From G032773895 sp965248935 (GTDB lineage: Bacteria; Pseudomonadota; Gammaproteobacteria; Pseudomonadales; Cellvibrionaceae): a DNA stretch of 64,000 nt. How positions within the stretch are numbered: position 1 is the stretch's first letter; each line of letters opens with the position of its first letter. The stretch lies in contig OZ252214.1 in NCBI GenBank assembly GCA_965248935.1, positions 806,001 to 870,000 on the forward strand, in the 5' to 3' direction. A model generated the notes under the pieces. It made no database searches. It was not told the DNA's origin and saw only the letters and a list, made by a program, of their open reading frames with translations. The translations under genes and the position numbers were made by a program. Shown here piece by piece: positions 18,212-27,400 of this stretch.

Positions 18212-19993
18212 TTAGGCTATTGAGAGAAGGATGTCGCCAACTATAACAGTATCCCCCTCTTTCACATGAACGGTCCCAATGACCCCTGCTGACGGGGCAC
18301 TGACTTGGGTTTCCATCTTCATCGCTTCAAGCACCAAAAGTGTCTCCCCTTCCTCTACTTGTTGACCTGGACTGACCATGACACGGAAGATGTTTCCTGC
18401 CAATGGCGCATTAACGGGCTCGCCACCGGCGACTTCTTTATCTGATACCGTGCTATTGCTTCCCCCTAGCTGGACAATGCCTGTCAGTTCACCCCCGTTG
18501 CTCACGGTTACGGTGTAGTCTTTTCCTTCGACTTTCACGGTGTACACTTCATCATCATTATCGGCACGAACTAGGGCACTTTCGCTACCTGTAGGTACTG
18601 GCTCAAAGGCGTCTGGGTTACCTCGATTTTGAAGAAACTTTAGGCCAACTTGATGAAATAGCGCATAGGTTAGCACGTCATCAATTTGGTTCTCACCTTC
18701 AGCAAGCTGAATACCCTTTTCGCTTGCAAGGTCTGCAAGCTCCTTGGTTAAGGTCTCTACTTCTGGCTTTAACTTGTCTGCCGGACGACAGGTCAAGGGC
18801 ACTTCACCCTCTTCAAGCACTTTTGCCTGCAATTCTTTGTTCATAGGAGCCGGTGTCGCACCATACTCCCCACGCAAGATCCCACGAGTCTCGTTTGAAA
18901 TGGTGCCATACCGCTCACCCTGCAATACGTTTATCACGGACTGAGAGCCAACAATTTGCGATGTGGGTGTTACCAAAGGAATAAAACCCAAATCTTCCCG
19001 AACACGAGGAATTTCTTCCAACACTTCGTCAAATCGATCTTCGGCGCCTTGCTCTCTAAGCTGGTTTTCCATATTAGTGAGCATTCCACCCGGAACCTGT
19101 GCGGTAAGAATACGCGCATCAATTCCCTTTAAGGAACCTTCAAACTTAGCGTATTTTTTGCGAACATCGCGGAAATACAGGGCAATCTCTTCAAGCTTCT
19201 TCAGCTCCATTCCCGTATCTCGGTCTGTCCCCTCAAGTATCGCTACTAGAGTTTCTGTGGGGCTGTGACCATAGGTCATGGACATTGAAGAAATCGAGGT
19301 ATCAACGTTATCAATTCCCGCTTCAACACATTTCAAAATAGTGGCATGAGCCAAGCCCGTAGTGGCATGGCACTGCATATGAATAGGAATATCGCAGGTT
19401 TTTTTTAGGCGTTTAACTAATTCATAACCATCGTAGGGCTTAAGTAAGCCCGCCATATCTTTAATGGCGATTGAATCGGCACCCATGTCTTCGATTTGTT
19501 TACCCTGTTCCACCCACGCATCAATATTGTGAACCGGGCTCAGTGTATAGGAGATAGTACCTTGAGCATGTTTACCCACTTTTTTCACCGCTTTTAATGC
19601 AGTATCGATATTTCTCATATCGTTCATGGCATCAAACACACGGAAAACATCAACACCATTGGTGGCGCAACGTTCAACAAATTTTTCCACGACATCATCG
19701 GCGTAGTGACGGTAGCCGAGAATATTTTGGCCACGAAATAGCATCTGTTGCGGAGTATTGGGCATCGCTTTCTTAAGCTCACGAATTCGATCCCAAGGGT
19801 CTTCTCCTAGGAAGCGTATGCACGCATCAAACGTTGCCCCCCCCCAGGTCTCCAACGACCAAAAACCAATTTCATCCAGTTTGGCAGCAATAGGCAACAT
19901 GTCATCGATGCGCAACCGTGTGGCAAACAATGACTGGTGTGCATCCCGTAAGACCACATCAGTTATGCCCAAAGGTTTTTTTGATTCACTCAT
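18212..19993 (-). CDS. oadA: Oxaloacetate decarboxylase, alpha subunit (biotin-carrying)
   Basis: A 593-residue protein. The N-terminal carboxyltransferase domain has LRDAHQSLFATRLR near residue 15, the metal ligands in HMQCHATTGLAHA, and IKDMAGLLKPYDGY. A conserved carboxylase domain follows, then a C-terminal biotinyl domain with the AMKM motif, whose lysine (about residue 559) carries biotin. It transfers the carboxyl group of oxaloacetate to biotin, giving pyruvate; OadB then releases CO2 while pumping Na+. It lies between oadG and oadB. It is the one clearly biotin-dependent enzyme in this window, about 5 kb from a streptavidin-like gene. Confidence 0.97.
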   Translation of the reverse strand: MSESKKPLGITDVVLRDAHQSLFATRLRIDDMLPIAAKLDEIGFWSLETWGGATFDACIRFLGEDPWDRIRELKKAMPNTPQQMLFRGQNILGYRHYADDVVEKFVERCATNGVDVFRVFDAMNDMRNIDTALKAVKKVGKHAQGTISYTLSPVHNIDAWVEQGKQIEDMGADSIAIKDMAGLLKPYDGYELVKRLKKTCDIPIHMQCHATTGLAHATILKCVEAGIDNVDTSISSMSMTYGHSPTETLVAILEGTDRDTGMELKKLEEIALYFRDVRKKYAKFEGSLKGIDARILTAQVPGGMLTNMENQLREQGAEDRFDEVLEEIPRVREDLGFIPLVTPTSQIVGSQSVINVLQGERYGTISNETRGILRGEYGATPAPMNKELQAKVLEEGEVPLTCRPADKLKPEVETLTKELADLASEKGIQLAEGENQIDDVLTYALFHQVGLKFLQNRGNPDAFEPVPTGSESALVRADNDDEVYTVKVEGKDYTVTVSNGGELTGIVQLGGSNSTVSDKEVAGGEPVNAPLAGNIFRVMVSPGQQVEEGETLLVLEAMKMETQVSAPSAGVIGTVHVKEGDTVIVGDILLSIA

Positions 19994-20121
19994 TTACATC
20001 TGCCCCCCAATATATTCTTTTCCTGCTCAAAAAGGAAAGAACGCTCGTAACTATATTATTTGCCCGAATTTATCCGATTTACTCGATTTTTAACTCTATA
20101 TTCACTCGGTATACTATTTTT

Positions 20122-20153
20122 AGACAAATTACTGTTTAGACAAATTACTGTTT
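20122..20153. repeat. 16-bp tandem duplication between oadG and oadA
   Basis: AGACAAATTACTGTTT occurs twice in direct succession (20122-20137, 20138-20153), just after the oadG stop on the minus strand. Confidence 0.85.
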
Positions 20154-20165
20154 TTTTCAAATAAA

Positions 20166-20438
20166 CTATTGTTTTGCCCTGTGTTCATGAATAGCAGCCT
20201 GAATAACAGCTAGTGTTCTTGGATTTACGCGACCTGTATCAACGGTGGCGGTTTTTAAGTTTGGCTCCTCTGGAGCTTCAGCAAAGAATTTTTGCACAAT
20301 CATTGACATTAGTATGGTGGCCAAAACCAAAATACTGAGGAACACAAATACAGTGCCCATGCCATATACCAATAAATCTGTGCCATTTGCGACCAAAGAT
20401 GTCGATAACCCAACGTCTTGCATCAATTTCTCCAGCAT
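20166..20438 (-). CDS. oadG: Oxaloacetate decarboxylase, gamma subunit
   Basis: A 90-residue protein with one membrane helix (about residues 20-46, VYGMGTVFVFLSILVLATIL) and a cytoplasmic tail containing RVNPRTLAVIQAAIHEHR. This is the layout of OadG, which stabilises the alpha-beta complex and in known cases binds Zn2+. It is the first gene of oadGAB. A 172-bp gap to oadA is longer than usual inside this operon and contains a 16-bp tandem duplication. Confidence 0.93.
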   Translation of the reverse strand: MLEKLMQDVGLSTSLVANGTDLLVYGMGTVFVFLSILVLATILMSMIVQKFFAEAPEEPNLKTATVDTGRVNPRTLAVIQAAIHEHRAKQ

Positions 20439-20470
20439 CTAACCCAGTGAGGTTAAGCGTACCACTGAGG

Positions 20471-20490
20471 TGAGTTTTTATAAAAACTCA
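20471..20490. promoter_or_regulatory. Perfect 20-bp palindrome upstream of oadG
   Basis: TGAGTTTTTATAAAAACTCA is its own reverse complement and lies 33 bases upstream of the oadG start. It could be an operator for a dimeric regulator or a small bidirectional hairpin. No regulator family is implied by the sequence. Confidence 0.4.
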
Positions 20491-20738
20491 GTAAAAACAA
20501 TAGGTTAGCAAACAAAAGCGTCTAATTTTCACTCATAAAGACCGCCCCCGCTTCGACACGGTCGCATAAGATAATGAAAAAGGCCCCTATTGAGCAAGCA
20601 CAACATGGATATTTTAACCAGAATCTCGCTTTCACTTGGCGTCATTTCGGCTAAATTAGGGCAAAAGTTTTAAAAATGTGGGTGGAGTTGGTAGACTCGT
20701 GCGCCCTTAATGCTGTTATACAGGTCTTCTCTAAAGCA

Positions 20739-21698
20739 ATGCGATTATTTCTTGCCCCTATGGAAGGGGTGGTTGACCACCATATGAGAGACGTGATTCG
20801 GCTTATTGGCGGTATTGATGTTTGCGTAACCGAGTTTATTCGAGTCACCGAACATACTTTGCCGCGCAGAGTTTTTATTCAATACTGCCCTGAACTCTTG
20901 CCCAATTATACATCAACCACAGATCTGAGGCTCTGCCCAATACGAATACAGTTACTTGGCAGCAACCCAGAAACATTAGCGCGCAATGCCCGCAAAGCGG
21001 CAATGTTAGGGGCACCCGCCATCGATTTGAATTTTGGCTGCCCGGCAAAAACCGTAAATAGAAACAAAGGCGGTGCCTGTTTATTAGACGATACCCAGCT
21101 TATCTACTCCATTGTATCAAAGGTCAGGTCGCTTGTTCCCAAGCACGTACCTGTAACGGCAAAAATCCGCTTAGGGTATAACGACAGAAAAACCTATCTG
21201 GACAATGCTATAGCCATTGCCGACGCCGGGGCTTCCGAGCTTACGGTACATGCAAGGTCAAAAGCAGATGCATATAACGCCCCGGCCTACTGGGAATATA
21301 TTGGCGAAATCCAACGTCAGTTAACGATTCCGGTAATCGCAAACGGGGAAATTTGGTCCTTAGAGGATTTTAAGATATGTCGAGACCTTTCCGGCTGTAC
21401 TGACTTTATGCTTGGAAGGGGGATATTAGCCAAACCAGATTTAGCAAATGAAATAAAATCTTACGCGAATGGAAACACCCCTGAACAGCTCCAATGGCAA
21501 CAAATAGCACAATACCTCCATGACTTCTTTTTAGTCACGTCAAAAGCTTACCCCGCTAAATATACGGGTAATAGGATTAAGCAATGGCTGCATTATTTGT
21601 CAATGCAATACACTGAAGCACAGACAGTGTTTGACTCAATAAAGAAGTCCAGAGAGTTTAATTTTATTGACCGCCAACTTAAAAGCCAATTTCTCTAG
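20739..21698 (+). CDS. dusC: tRNA-dihydrouridine synthase (DusC type)
   Basis: A 319-residue flavoenzyme that reduces a uridine in the D-loop of tRNAs with FMN and NADPH. Family marks: MRLFLAPMEGVVDHHMR at the start, VTEFIRVT, IQLLGSNPETLARNA, DLNFGCPAKTVNRNKGGA with the catalytic cysteine, and the FMN-binding part ELTVHARSK and IPVIANGEIWSLED, plus MLGRGILAKP. The start is put at the ATG at 20739 so that the protein begins MRLFLAPMEG as homologues do; an upstream ATG at 20676 would add 21 poorly conserved residues. DusC (U16) is favoured over DusA/B by EFIRVTEHTLPRRVF and length, by recollection of the family. Confidence 0.92.
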   Translation: MRLFLAPMEGVVDHHMRDVIRLIGGIDVCVTEFIRVTEHTLPRRVFIQYCPELLPNYTSTTDLRLCPIRIQLLGSNPETLARNARKAAMLGAPAIDLNFGCPAKTVNRNKGGACLLDDTQLIYSIVSKVRSLVPKHVPVTAKIRLGYNDRKTYLDNAIAIADAGASELTVHARSKADAYNAPAYWEYIGEIQRQLTIPVIANGEIWSLEDFKICRDLSGCTDFMLGRGILAKPDLANEIKSYANGNTPEQLQWQQIAQYLHDFFLVTSKAYPAKYTGNRIKQWLHYLSMQYTEAQTVFDSIKKSREFNFIDRQLKSQFL

Positions 21699-21768
21699 TA
21701 TTCTCTTTATCAATATTTTAAACGCCCCTTAATAATCACGACGCCACAGGCTATGTTTATTCTAGGTT

Positions 21769-23472
21769 TTATTTTTTATTTCTTGTTATTAAACGGGGCT
21801 CGGATTGCGCAACCAACTCACCTTTTGCATTAATCGCTATCGCTTGCGTCGACCCAAATGGCGGCCAAATTTTTAGTTTATGCCCTCTTTTTTCTAGCCC
21901 TGCTTTCAATTCCTCTGAGGCATAGCCATCAATAAACGCCCACTCAGGTTTCCACTGGTGATGAACCCGTGGCGTCGCCATGGCCTGCTCCAAAGGCATA
22001 TTCAATACGAGGTAATTAAGTGCCGCTTGCACAACCTGTGTGATAATGGTTGGGCCGCCAGCCGCCCCTAAGGTTAATACTGGCTGCTCGCCTTTAAGAA
22101 CAATGGTGGGGCTCATACTAGACAGGGGACGCTTGCCCGGTTGAACACTGTTTGCTTCTGTTCCAACCAAACCAAAGGCATTGGGCACTCCCGGTTGACT
22201 TGAAAAGTCATCCATTTGATTATTCATCAAAACACCTGTACCTGGGATCATCACCTTGCTGCCAAAACTGGTATTGAGCGTTGTGGTAATCGCCACCCAG
22301 TTCCCCTGTTTATCCGCCGTCGCCAAATGCGTTGTATGCTTGCCAAATATATCTTTGTCAAAATCAAGCGGAATATTATGCTGGGGAACTTGAATCACTT
22401 TTTCCAAACTGACCTTTTTTGCTAAACGAGCGGCATACTCCCTTGAAATCAGCCCCCTGGGAACATTGGCAAAGGCCGGGTCTCCGAGCCAATAGGCCCT
22501 ATCGGCAAAAGCCAATTTCATCGTCTCAATAAGCAGATGATACCTGTCCACTTCGGACAGTATTGCCAAATCAAAATGACTGAGTATATTGAGTATTTGA
22601 GCAACATGCACACCTCCCGAACTCGGTGGAGGAAAGCCGAGAAAGGTATAGTCCCCAAAGCGACTTTTAACCGGCAAACGCGCTTTTATTGTGTAGTTTT
22701 TAAAATCGGAATAACGGACAAAACCTTTATTTTGCTTCATCCATTTATCAACCGCTTTTGCAAACTTCCCTCGGTAAAAATACTTTGGGCCATGCCGTGC
22801 TAACTTACGGTAAGTTTTTGCCAAATCTTTTTGTACAACGGTTTCACCAACTAACCAAGGTTTACCCTTTTTATTGAGCAATACTTTCGCCGTAGCGGGA
22901 AATTGACTAAGACTAGGCGCCATCCAAGCTAACCGAGCGGCATAGGTATTATCAACCTTAACCCCTTCTTCAGCGATTTTTACTGAAGGCATTACAACAT
23001 CTTTAAAAGATAAGTTCCCCGCTTGTTTTTGTACCTCGTAGAGTGCAGCAACAGAACCGGGAACCCCAATAGCAAGCGCTCCTGTTTTACTCCACTCTTT
23101 TTGAACCTCTCCGTCTTTTACAAACATATCCCGGTGAGCCAATGCAGGCGCAACCTCTCGACCATCTATCGCAACCACTGAACCATCGGCCTTTCTCAGC
23201 AAAATAAAACAGCCTCCACCAATACCAGAGTTATGGCTATCCACAACACCGAGGGCAAAAGCCACCGCGACGGCAGCGTCCACCGCATTGCCGCCCTGCT
23301 CTAAAATACCCAATCCAATTTGGGTGGCGATAGGGTTAACAGAGGCAACAGCAGCGGATTTATCTGAGGTAACATTGGCATATTCCTTAGCATCGGAAGC
23401 TGCCACAGACAAAGCGCTAACACATAATAACGCTACTAAAATATTAACCACAATTTTTTTAAACATTAACAT
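21769..23472 (-). CDS. ggt: Gamma-glutamyltransferase (glutathione hydrolase) proenzyme
   Basis: A 567-residue periplasmic proenzyme with a signal peptide (KKIVVNILVALLCVSALSVAAS, cut near residue 26). It cleaves itself before Thr380 in KHTTHLATAD, the new N-terminal nucleophile of the small subunit. Other marks are GGNAVDAAVAVAFALGVVDSHNSGIGGGCF near residue 60, PPPSSGGVH, GVLMNNQMDDFS, and the late motifs LSSMSPTIVLK and LGAAGGPTIITQ. It hydrolyses or transfers the gamma-glutamyl group of glutathione and related peptides. Two start codons are close together (23472 and 23466); the first is used. It is transcribed towards dusC, with no shared operon. Confidence 0.96.
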   Translation of the reverse strand: MLMFKKIVVNILVALLCVSALSVAASDAKEYANVTSDKSAAVASVNPIATQIGLGILEQGGNAVDAAVAVAFALGVVDSHNSGIGGGCFILLRKADGSVVAIDGREVAPALAHRDMFVKDGEVQKEWSKTGALAIGVPGSVAALYEVQKQAGNLSFKDVVMPSVKIAEEGVKVDNTYAARLAWMAPSLSQFPATAKVLLNKKGKPWLVGETVVQKDLAKTYRKLARHGPKYFYRGKFAKAVDKWMKQNKGFVRYSDFKNYTIKARLPVKSRFGDYTFLGFPPPSSGGVHVAQILNILSHFDLAILSEVDRYHLLIETMKLAFADRAYWLGDPAFANVPRGLISREYAARLAKKVSLEKVIQVPQHNIPLDFDKDIFGKHTTHLATADKQGNWVAITTTLNTSFGSKVMIPGTGVLMNNQMDDFSSQPGVPNAFGLVGTEANSVQPGKRPLSSMSPTIVLKGEQPVLTLGAAGGPTIITQVVQAALNYLVLNMPLEQAMATPRVHHQWKPEWAFIDGYASEELKAGLEKRGHKLKIWPPFGSTQAIAINAKGELVAQSEPRLITRNKK

Positions 23473-23797
23473 TTCTTCTCGCTTTAAATGGCCACACGAA
23501 TTACTACTTACTGAGTTTCAACAAAAATAACAACGGGCTTTACGCCTAAAAATGCACCAAGCCACCTCTTCGTACCTTAATATTGGTATATGAGTTGGCA
23601 TGTGAATTGTCGCATGAATTGGTGCGTATAAATGTAATAGTAACAATTTAATCAGTGTTAATACGCCCTAATGGTTTTCTCTAGCTATATAACGCTCTTT
23701 GCAATAAGAAATCACTTTCATCGATAGTGCACATCATATTGAAACAACCCATCCGAAATATTAAAAGCTTCCCGGTAGACTTAAATATACTACTGCA
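23473..23797. other. Upstream region of ggt
   Basis: About 325 AT-rich bases with no supported gene. A near-repeat (GTTGGCATGTGAATTGTCGCATGAATTGGTGCG, shown in pieces around 23592-23625) contains repeated GCATGAATTG-like words but no confident regulatory site. Confidence 0.45.
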
Positions 23798-23801
23798 CTA
23801 G

Positions 23802-24158
23802 AGCCTGTTGACACTAATTCAATTATCACTGCCTGAGGCTATTTTTTATCCAGCTCGGCTTTGGCTTCCTGTGTCGCTCTACCGACTACATCCTTAATAG
23901 TCGAAAGCAGAGGGAGTGAGGTTTAGCTGGCCTAAATGAGCAACCGATAACGTAACTGGGTGAAAAATAGCCCAGGCCCGAAGGGTTGCGGCTGAAAAAG
24001 CGCCACTTGTCGTCGCCTATATGGATATAGGTGAGGGGCGTGAGCAGGAGCGGAAGCTTTGCTCATCGTTTATTTAGAATGACTAAACTTCTCTCTTCGT
24101 GCCTAAATTGGCGCTTTTTCAGTCACAACAGTGGCAATTGAATTAGTGTCAACAGGCC
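23802..24158. mobile_element. MITE-like inverted-repeat element flanked by CTAG
   Basis: A 357-bp element with terminal inverted repeats. AGCCTGTTGACACTAATTC at the left end (from 23802) matches the reverse complement of the right end (to 24158), with one mismatch over about 23 bases. Both ends are flanked by CTAG (23798-23801, 24159-24162), a probable 4-bp target duplication. Inside are two further inverted-repeat pairs: GCCTGAGGCTATTTTTTATCC with the GGTGAAAAATAGCCCAGGC-like arm near 23958, and GGCTGAAAAAGCGCC (near 23990) with GGCGCTTTTTCAG (near 24110). It has no coding capacity, so a transposase in trans would be needed. Confidence 0.75.
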
Positions 24159-24162
24159 CTAG

Positions 24163-24749
24163 TCAAACATTCAAAAATTACAATATCACTTATGTCACTA
24201 TGAGCAGAGGCAAGAGGCAAGCGAAAGATAGTGATCAAAAAAACACTCAAAAAAATAAATAAACAACACCAACATTGGCATTATCTATGCGTAAAAATAA
24301 ATAATTATAGTTGAACGGTTTAAACCAAACCATTTGAATTAAACTGTTTTTAAATACTGCCTGTTTCTTTCCAAAACAAATACCAGCAAAAACCGTACGA
24401 ATTAATTTGGTAATTTTCCTTACAGGTAATATCCCAACAATCAAACAACAACACACAATAAAATCACCTTCCCCTATTATCAAGTTTTAACAAACATGCG
24501 CAAACTTCTTGAGCCCACTTATAGCTCACTAGTGATACTAAAAATCAATTTATTACATCAATAACAAACATTAATAAACAGTTAAATCACTGCATGTTTA
24601 ATGAATAAAAATATTTAAAAAACCTCATTAATTTTATACCGAAAAAACAAGTGTAATTTTAGCGCACAAAAATTCAAAATGGCACCGAAAAACTTGAAGC
24701 GGCAAAAAGATGAGATTAGTGTGTCCTCAATATACACAGGAGAGTTCTA
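24163..24749. other. AT-rich leader region of the avidin-glycosyltransferase pair
   Basis: Nearly 590 very AT-rich bases. A 78-codon minus-strand frame (24247-24483) is open but has phenylalanine/isoleucine-heavy composition and no start signal, so it is not called. The avidin-like gene has AGGAGAG at 24739-24745 as ribosome binding site. No clear -35/-10 pair was picked. Confidence 0.5.
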
Positions 24750-25208
24750 ATGAGTGCATTTTTCTCAGGGGTTTGGTACAACGAACTTGGATCAGAGATG
24801 CAACTGTCGGCAAGTGGCGGCCAAGTTTCTGGAATATATATGACCTCGGTTGGTTACGCATCTGGAGATTACACCATTTCTGGTCGCTACAACGAAACCC
24901 CAAGTTCTGGAGGCCAAGCTTTAGGCTGGGCAGTGGCATGGGACAACCCCTATATCAATTCTCATAGCGCAACAGCATGGAGTGGTCAGTATCAAACCGA
25001 CCCCACGACCAACGCCGAGGAAATTGGCACCTTCTGGCTACTCACCAGTGAGACCGACCCCGACGATGACTGGGCAGCGACCCAAATAGGGCAGGATACC
25101 TTTACTCGCCAAAAACCCACTTCAGATGCAATTGAAAAGGCAAGAAAAGGTCGCGCCGCTTCTCATCCAGTACGCAAACCACCCACCGTCAAAACAGACA
25201 CCAGATAA
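24750..25208 (+). CDS. Streptavidin-like biotin-binding protein
   Basis: A 152-residue protein aligning from end to end with the streptavidin barrel. All main biotin-contact positions can be matched: N11, S15, Y30, T32 (Ser45 in streptavidin), V34, W64, S73, T75, W77, W96, L98, W108 and D116. The segments GVWYNELGS, GRYNETP, ALGWAVAWDN, NSHSATAWSGQY and TFWLLTSETD are nearly those of the Streptomyces protein. After the barrel comes a basic tail (about residues 120-152), including KPTSDAIEKARKGR, which parallels the streptavidin C-terminal helix region. Unlike streptavidin and avidin there is no signal peptide: the start ATG, with AGGAGAG upstream, is directly followed by the first strand. The stop is two bases before a glycosyltransferase frame. 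Biotin binding is firmly predicted; location and purpose are open. Confidence 0.93.
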   Translation: MSAFFSGVWYNELGSEMQLSASGGQVSGIYMTSVGYASGDYTISGRYNETPSSGGQALGWAVAWDNPYINSHSATAWSGQYQTDPTTNAEEIGTFWLLTSETDPDDDWAATQIGQDTFTRQKPTSDAIEKARKGRAASHPVRKPPTVKTDTR

Positions 25209-25210
25209 AG

Positions 25211-27136
25211 TTGACAACCTTGACTAACAAACCACGCATTTTGTGGATGAGCGATAGCCCGACAGCAGTTACCGGCTACGCAACCGTTACAAAGGAAGTA
25301 CTCAGACGCCTCACACAACGGGGCTATGAAGTTGCGGCCATAGGATGGGGGTATGAAGGCTGGCCATACTCGCGCAATACCATTCCTTACACCATCTACC
25401 CCTCACAAGGGCAACCCTTTGGCCGCGATAGCCTTAGCCGCGCACTCAACCACTTCCGCCCAGATATACTCGTCAGCCTTAGTGACCCCTGGATGGTCGA
25501 TTGGGTGCGCTCAACCAGAGAACTCGATGCCTTTCGCTGGCTGGCCTACGTCACCATCGATGGTGATCCACTGCCAGCCGCGTGGAAATCCATACTACGC
25601 GCAACCGATGCCACCGTCGCCTGCTCTCGCTTTGGACAGCAAGTCGCCAGCCAAGCCTGCCCCGAACTCGATATCGATATGATCTACCATGGCGTGGATC
25701 TCCATGCATTTCGCCCTCTGCCTGACCGAACCCAACTCAGACAACGCCAACAACTTGACGACCGCTTCGTAGTTGGCTGCGTAGCCCGTAACCAACCACG
25801 GAAACATCTGCCCGTATTGTTACAAGCCTTCGCTAAATTTTGCCAAAAGCACGACGATGCGTTCCTCTACCTGCACACAGACCCAGACGATATCGGCTGG
25901 GATATACGCGCGCTGTTGCGTCGCTATAAAATCGCCAGCCGCACAGCAATATCTAGGAATGCCGCAATTGACTGCGGCGTCACATCTGCGCGCCTTAACG
26001 AAATTTACAACCTCTTTGACCTCTTTGTACTGCCGACAGCATCCGAAGGTTTTGGCCTACCTATTATGGAAGCCATGGCCGCCGGAGTCCCGGCAGTTGT
26101 CACTGAACACAGCGCATGTATCGAGTTGGTCGAAGGCCGGGGAGAACTGATTCCAGTCAAAAGTTCACTGACCGTAGGCCACTATGGCGTTGAGCAAGCA
26201 CTTCCTGATACCGACGCATTAGCTGATATTATGGAAAACCTCTACCACAACCCGCAAGCTCGCTCTGACTACCGCGAGGCCGGGCTGAAGTTCGCCGCAA
26301 CATTCAACTGGGAGACAATTACCGACTCCTGGGAGAAAAAATTACAGACACTTCATGAAGCCGGTTGGTCTCGACCTCCACGCATTCACACAACTATTGA
26401 GCCAGTGAAGTATGACTCACTAGCCATTGAATCTGTTCCCGACCTTGAAACACCCCGCTCACTATTCGTCAGCGCCCTGCCCTACTCATTATCAACCCAA
26501 GTCTACCACCTGAGTCGGCAGGCCCTAGGACTGCGACAACCATCGTGGACTGGCGATGGCGAGATCCTCAATACAGAGCGCTTCTCGTTTCCGGCCACGG
26601 GCGGTGCTGACATTCCGCGAGAATATGTCCGACAGCGCACGCCTGGACGGTTGCTTGAACACGGTTGTGATTTTCTCGATGAAGTTGTGCAGCCAATCGG
26701 CTATGCATACAAGGATGCGCTACAACCCTATGTTGTAGCGCACTGGATTTCACACACAGATATGCGAGTACTAAAAATCGTGCGTCCACTTGAAGATATC
26801 GCCTGGGCAATGCTGGCCCAAGACAAATCTCCGCTCACAGTTGACTCGCAAATTCAGCGCACACGCCTAATCAAAAATTTAGTCGAAGCCTCGACCATAC
26901 TGGAAAAAATCCCAGGGGTGATATTAGACTGGGACGAACTGGTCACCGATGAACTCGCCCTCACCCGAGCCCTTAACGAACTCTATAAAAACTGCACTAT
27001 CGCCCCAATCCGTTTTCACGACCAAGCCTTTCTCGATAAACGTGATCAAGTATTGGCGCGCCGTAACCGCCGAGACTATGCAGAACTGCATATTCTCGTG
27101 AAAGAATACCGTGATCGCAGGCAGTTAGTTGTCTGA
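25211..27136 (+). CDS. GT4-family glycosyltransferase with an extra C-terminal domain
   Basis: A 641-residue cytoplasmic protein. Residues 1 to about 385 form a GT-B fold glycosyltransferase of family 4. ILWMSDSPTAVTGYATVTKEVLRRL is the acceptor-side start. VACVARNQPRKHLPVLLQAF is close to the nucleotide-sugar domain start. ASEGFGLPIMEAMAAGVP holds the E279-x7-E287 donor motif. The remaining 250 residues (from about LFVSALPYSLSTQVYHLSRQALGL) are not glycosyltransferase; the P-loop-like opening and RVLKIVRPLEDIAW recall sulfotransferase folds, but only loosely. No ATG is available: TTG at 25211 or 25220 must be used, two or eleven bases after the avidin-like stop. The two genes are almost certainly co-translated. 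The sugar donor and acceptor cannot be told. Confidence 0.85.
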   Translation: MTTLTNKPRILWMSDSPTAVTGYATVTKEVLRRLTQRGYEVAAIGWGYEGWPYSRNTIPYTIYPSQGQPFGRDSLSRALNHFRPDILVSLSDPWMVDWVRSTRELDAFRWLAYVTIDGDPLPAAWKSILRATDATVACSRFGQQVASQACPELDIDMIYHGVDLHAFRPLPDRTQLRQRQQLDDRFVVGCVARNQPRKHLPVLLQAFAKFCQKHDDAFLYLHTDPDDIGWDIRALLRRYKIASRTAISRNAAIDCGVTSARLNEIYNLFDLFVLPTASEGFGLPIMEAMAAGVPAVVTEHSACIELVEGRGELIPVKSSLTVGHYGVEQALPDTDALADIMENLYHNPQARSDYREAGLKFAATFNWETITDSWEKKLQTLHEAGWSRPPRIHTTIEPVKYDSLAIESVPDLETPRSLFVSALPYSLSTQVYHLSRQALGLRQPSWTGDGEILNTERFSFPATGGADIPREYVRQRTPGRLLEHGCDFLDEVVQPIGYAYKDALQPYVVAHWISHTDMRVLKIVRPLEDIAWAMLAQDKSPLTVDSQIQRTRLIKNLVEASTILEKIPGVILDWDELVTDELALTRALNELYKNCTIAPIRFHDQAFLDKRDQVLARRNRRDYAELHILVKEYRDRRQLVV

Positions 27137-27400
27137 AATAAAAAACTCAACTTATATTTTTCAACAGGGAATACTAACCAGCCAAAAAACTTTTCACTTT
27201 AAACGTTTTTATAAAAACATAGAAAAATCGCATTGTGTGCAGCCACACATTTGTCTAAACTCTTATAAATAGATCGCTATTATTAAAATAAAAACAACCG
27301 AAAAATAATTGCATAAATTAATTGCATTCAAGCCCCCTTTAGTTAAAACGAGGTGCTAAGGGAGCCATATTAAATAAACCTCGAAATAAAGGAACATATT

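Noticed and set aside
24247..24483. 78-codon minus-strand frame in the AT-rich leader of the avidin gene
   Set aside because: Composition is typical of random AT-rich DNA, with no start signal and no recognised family.
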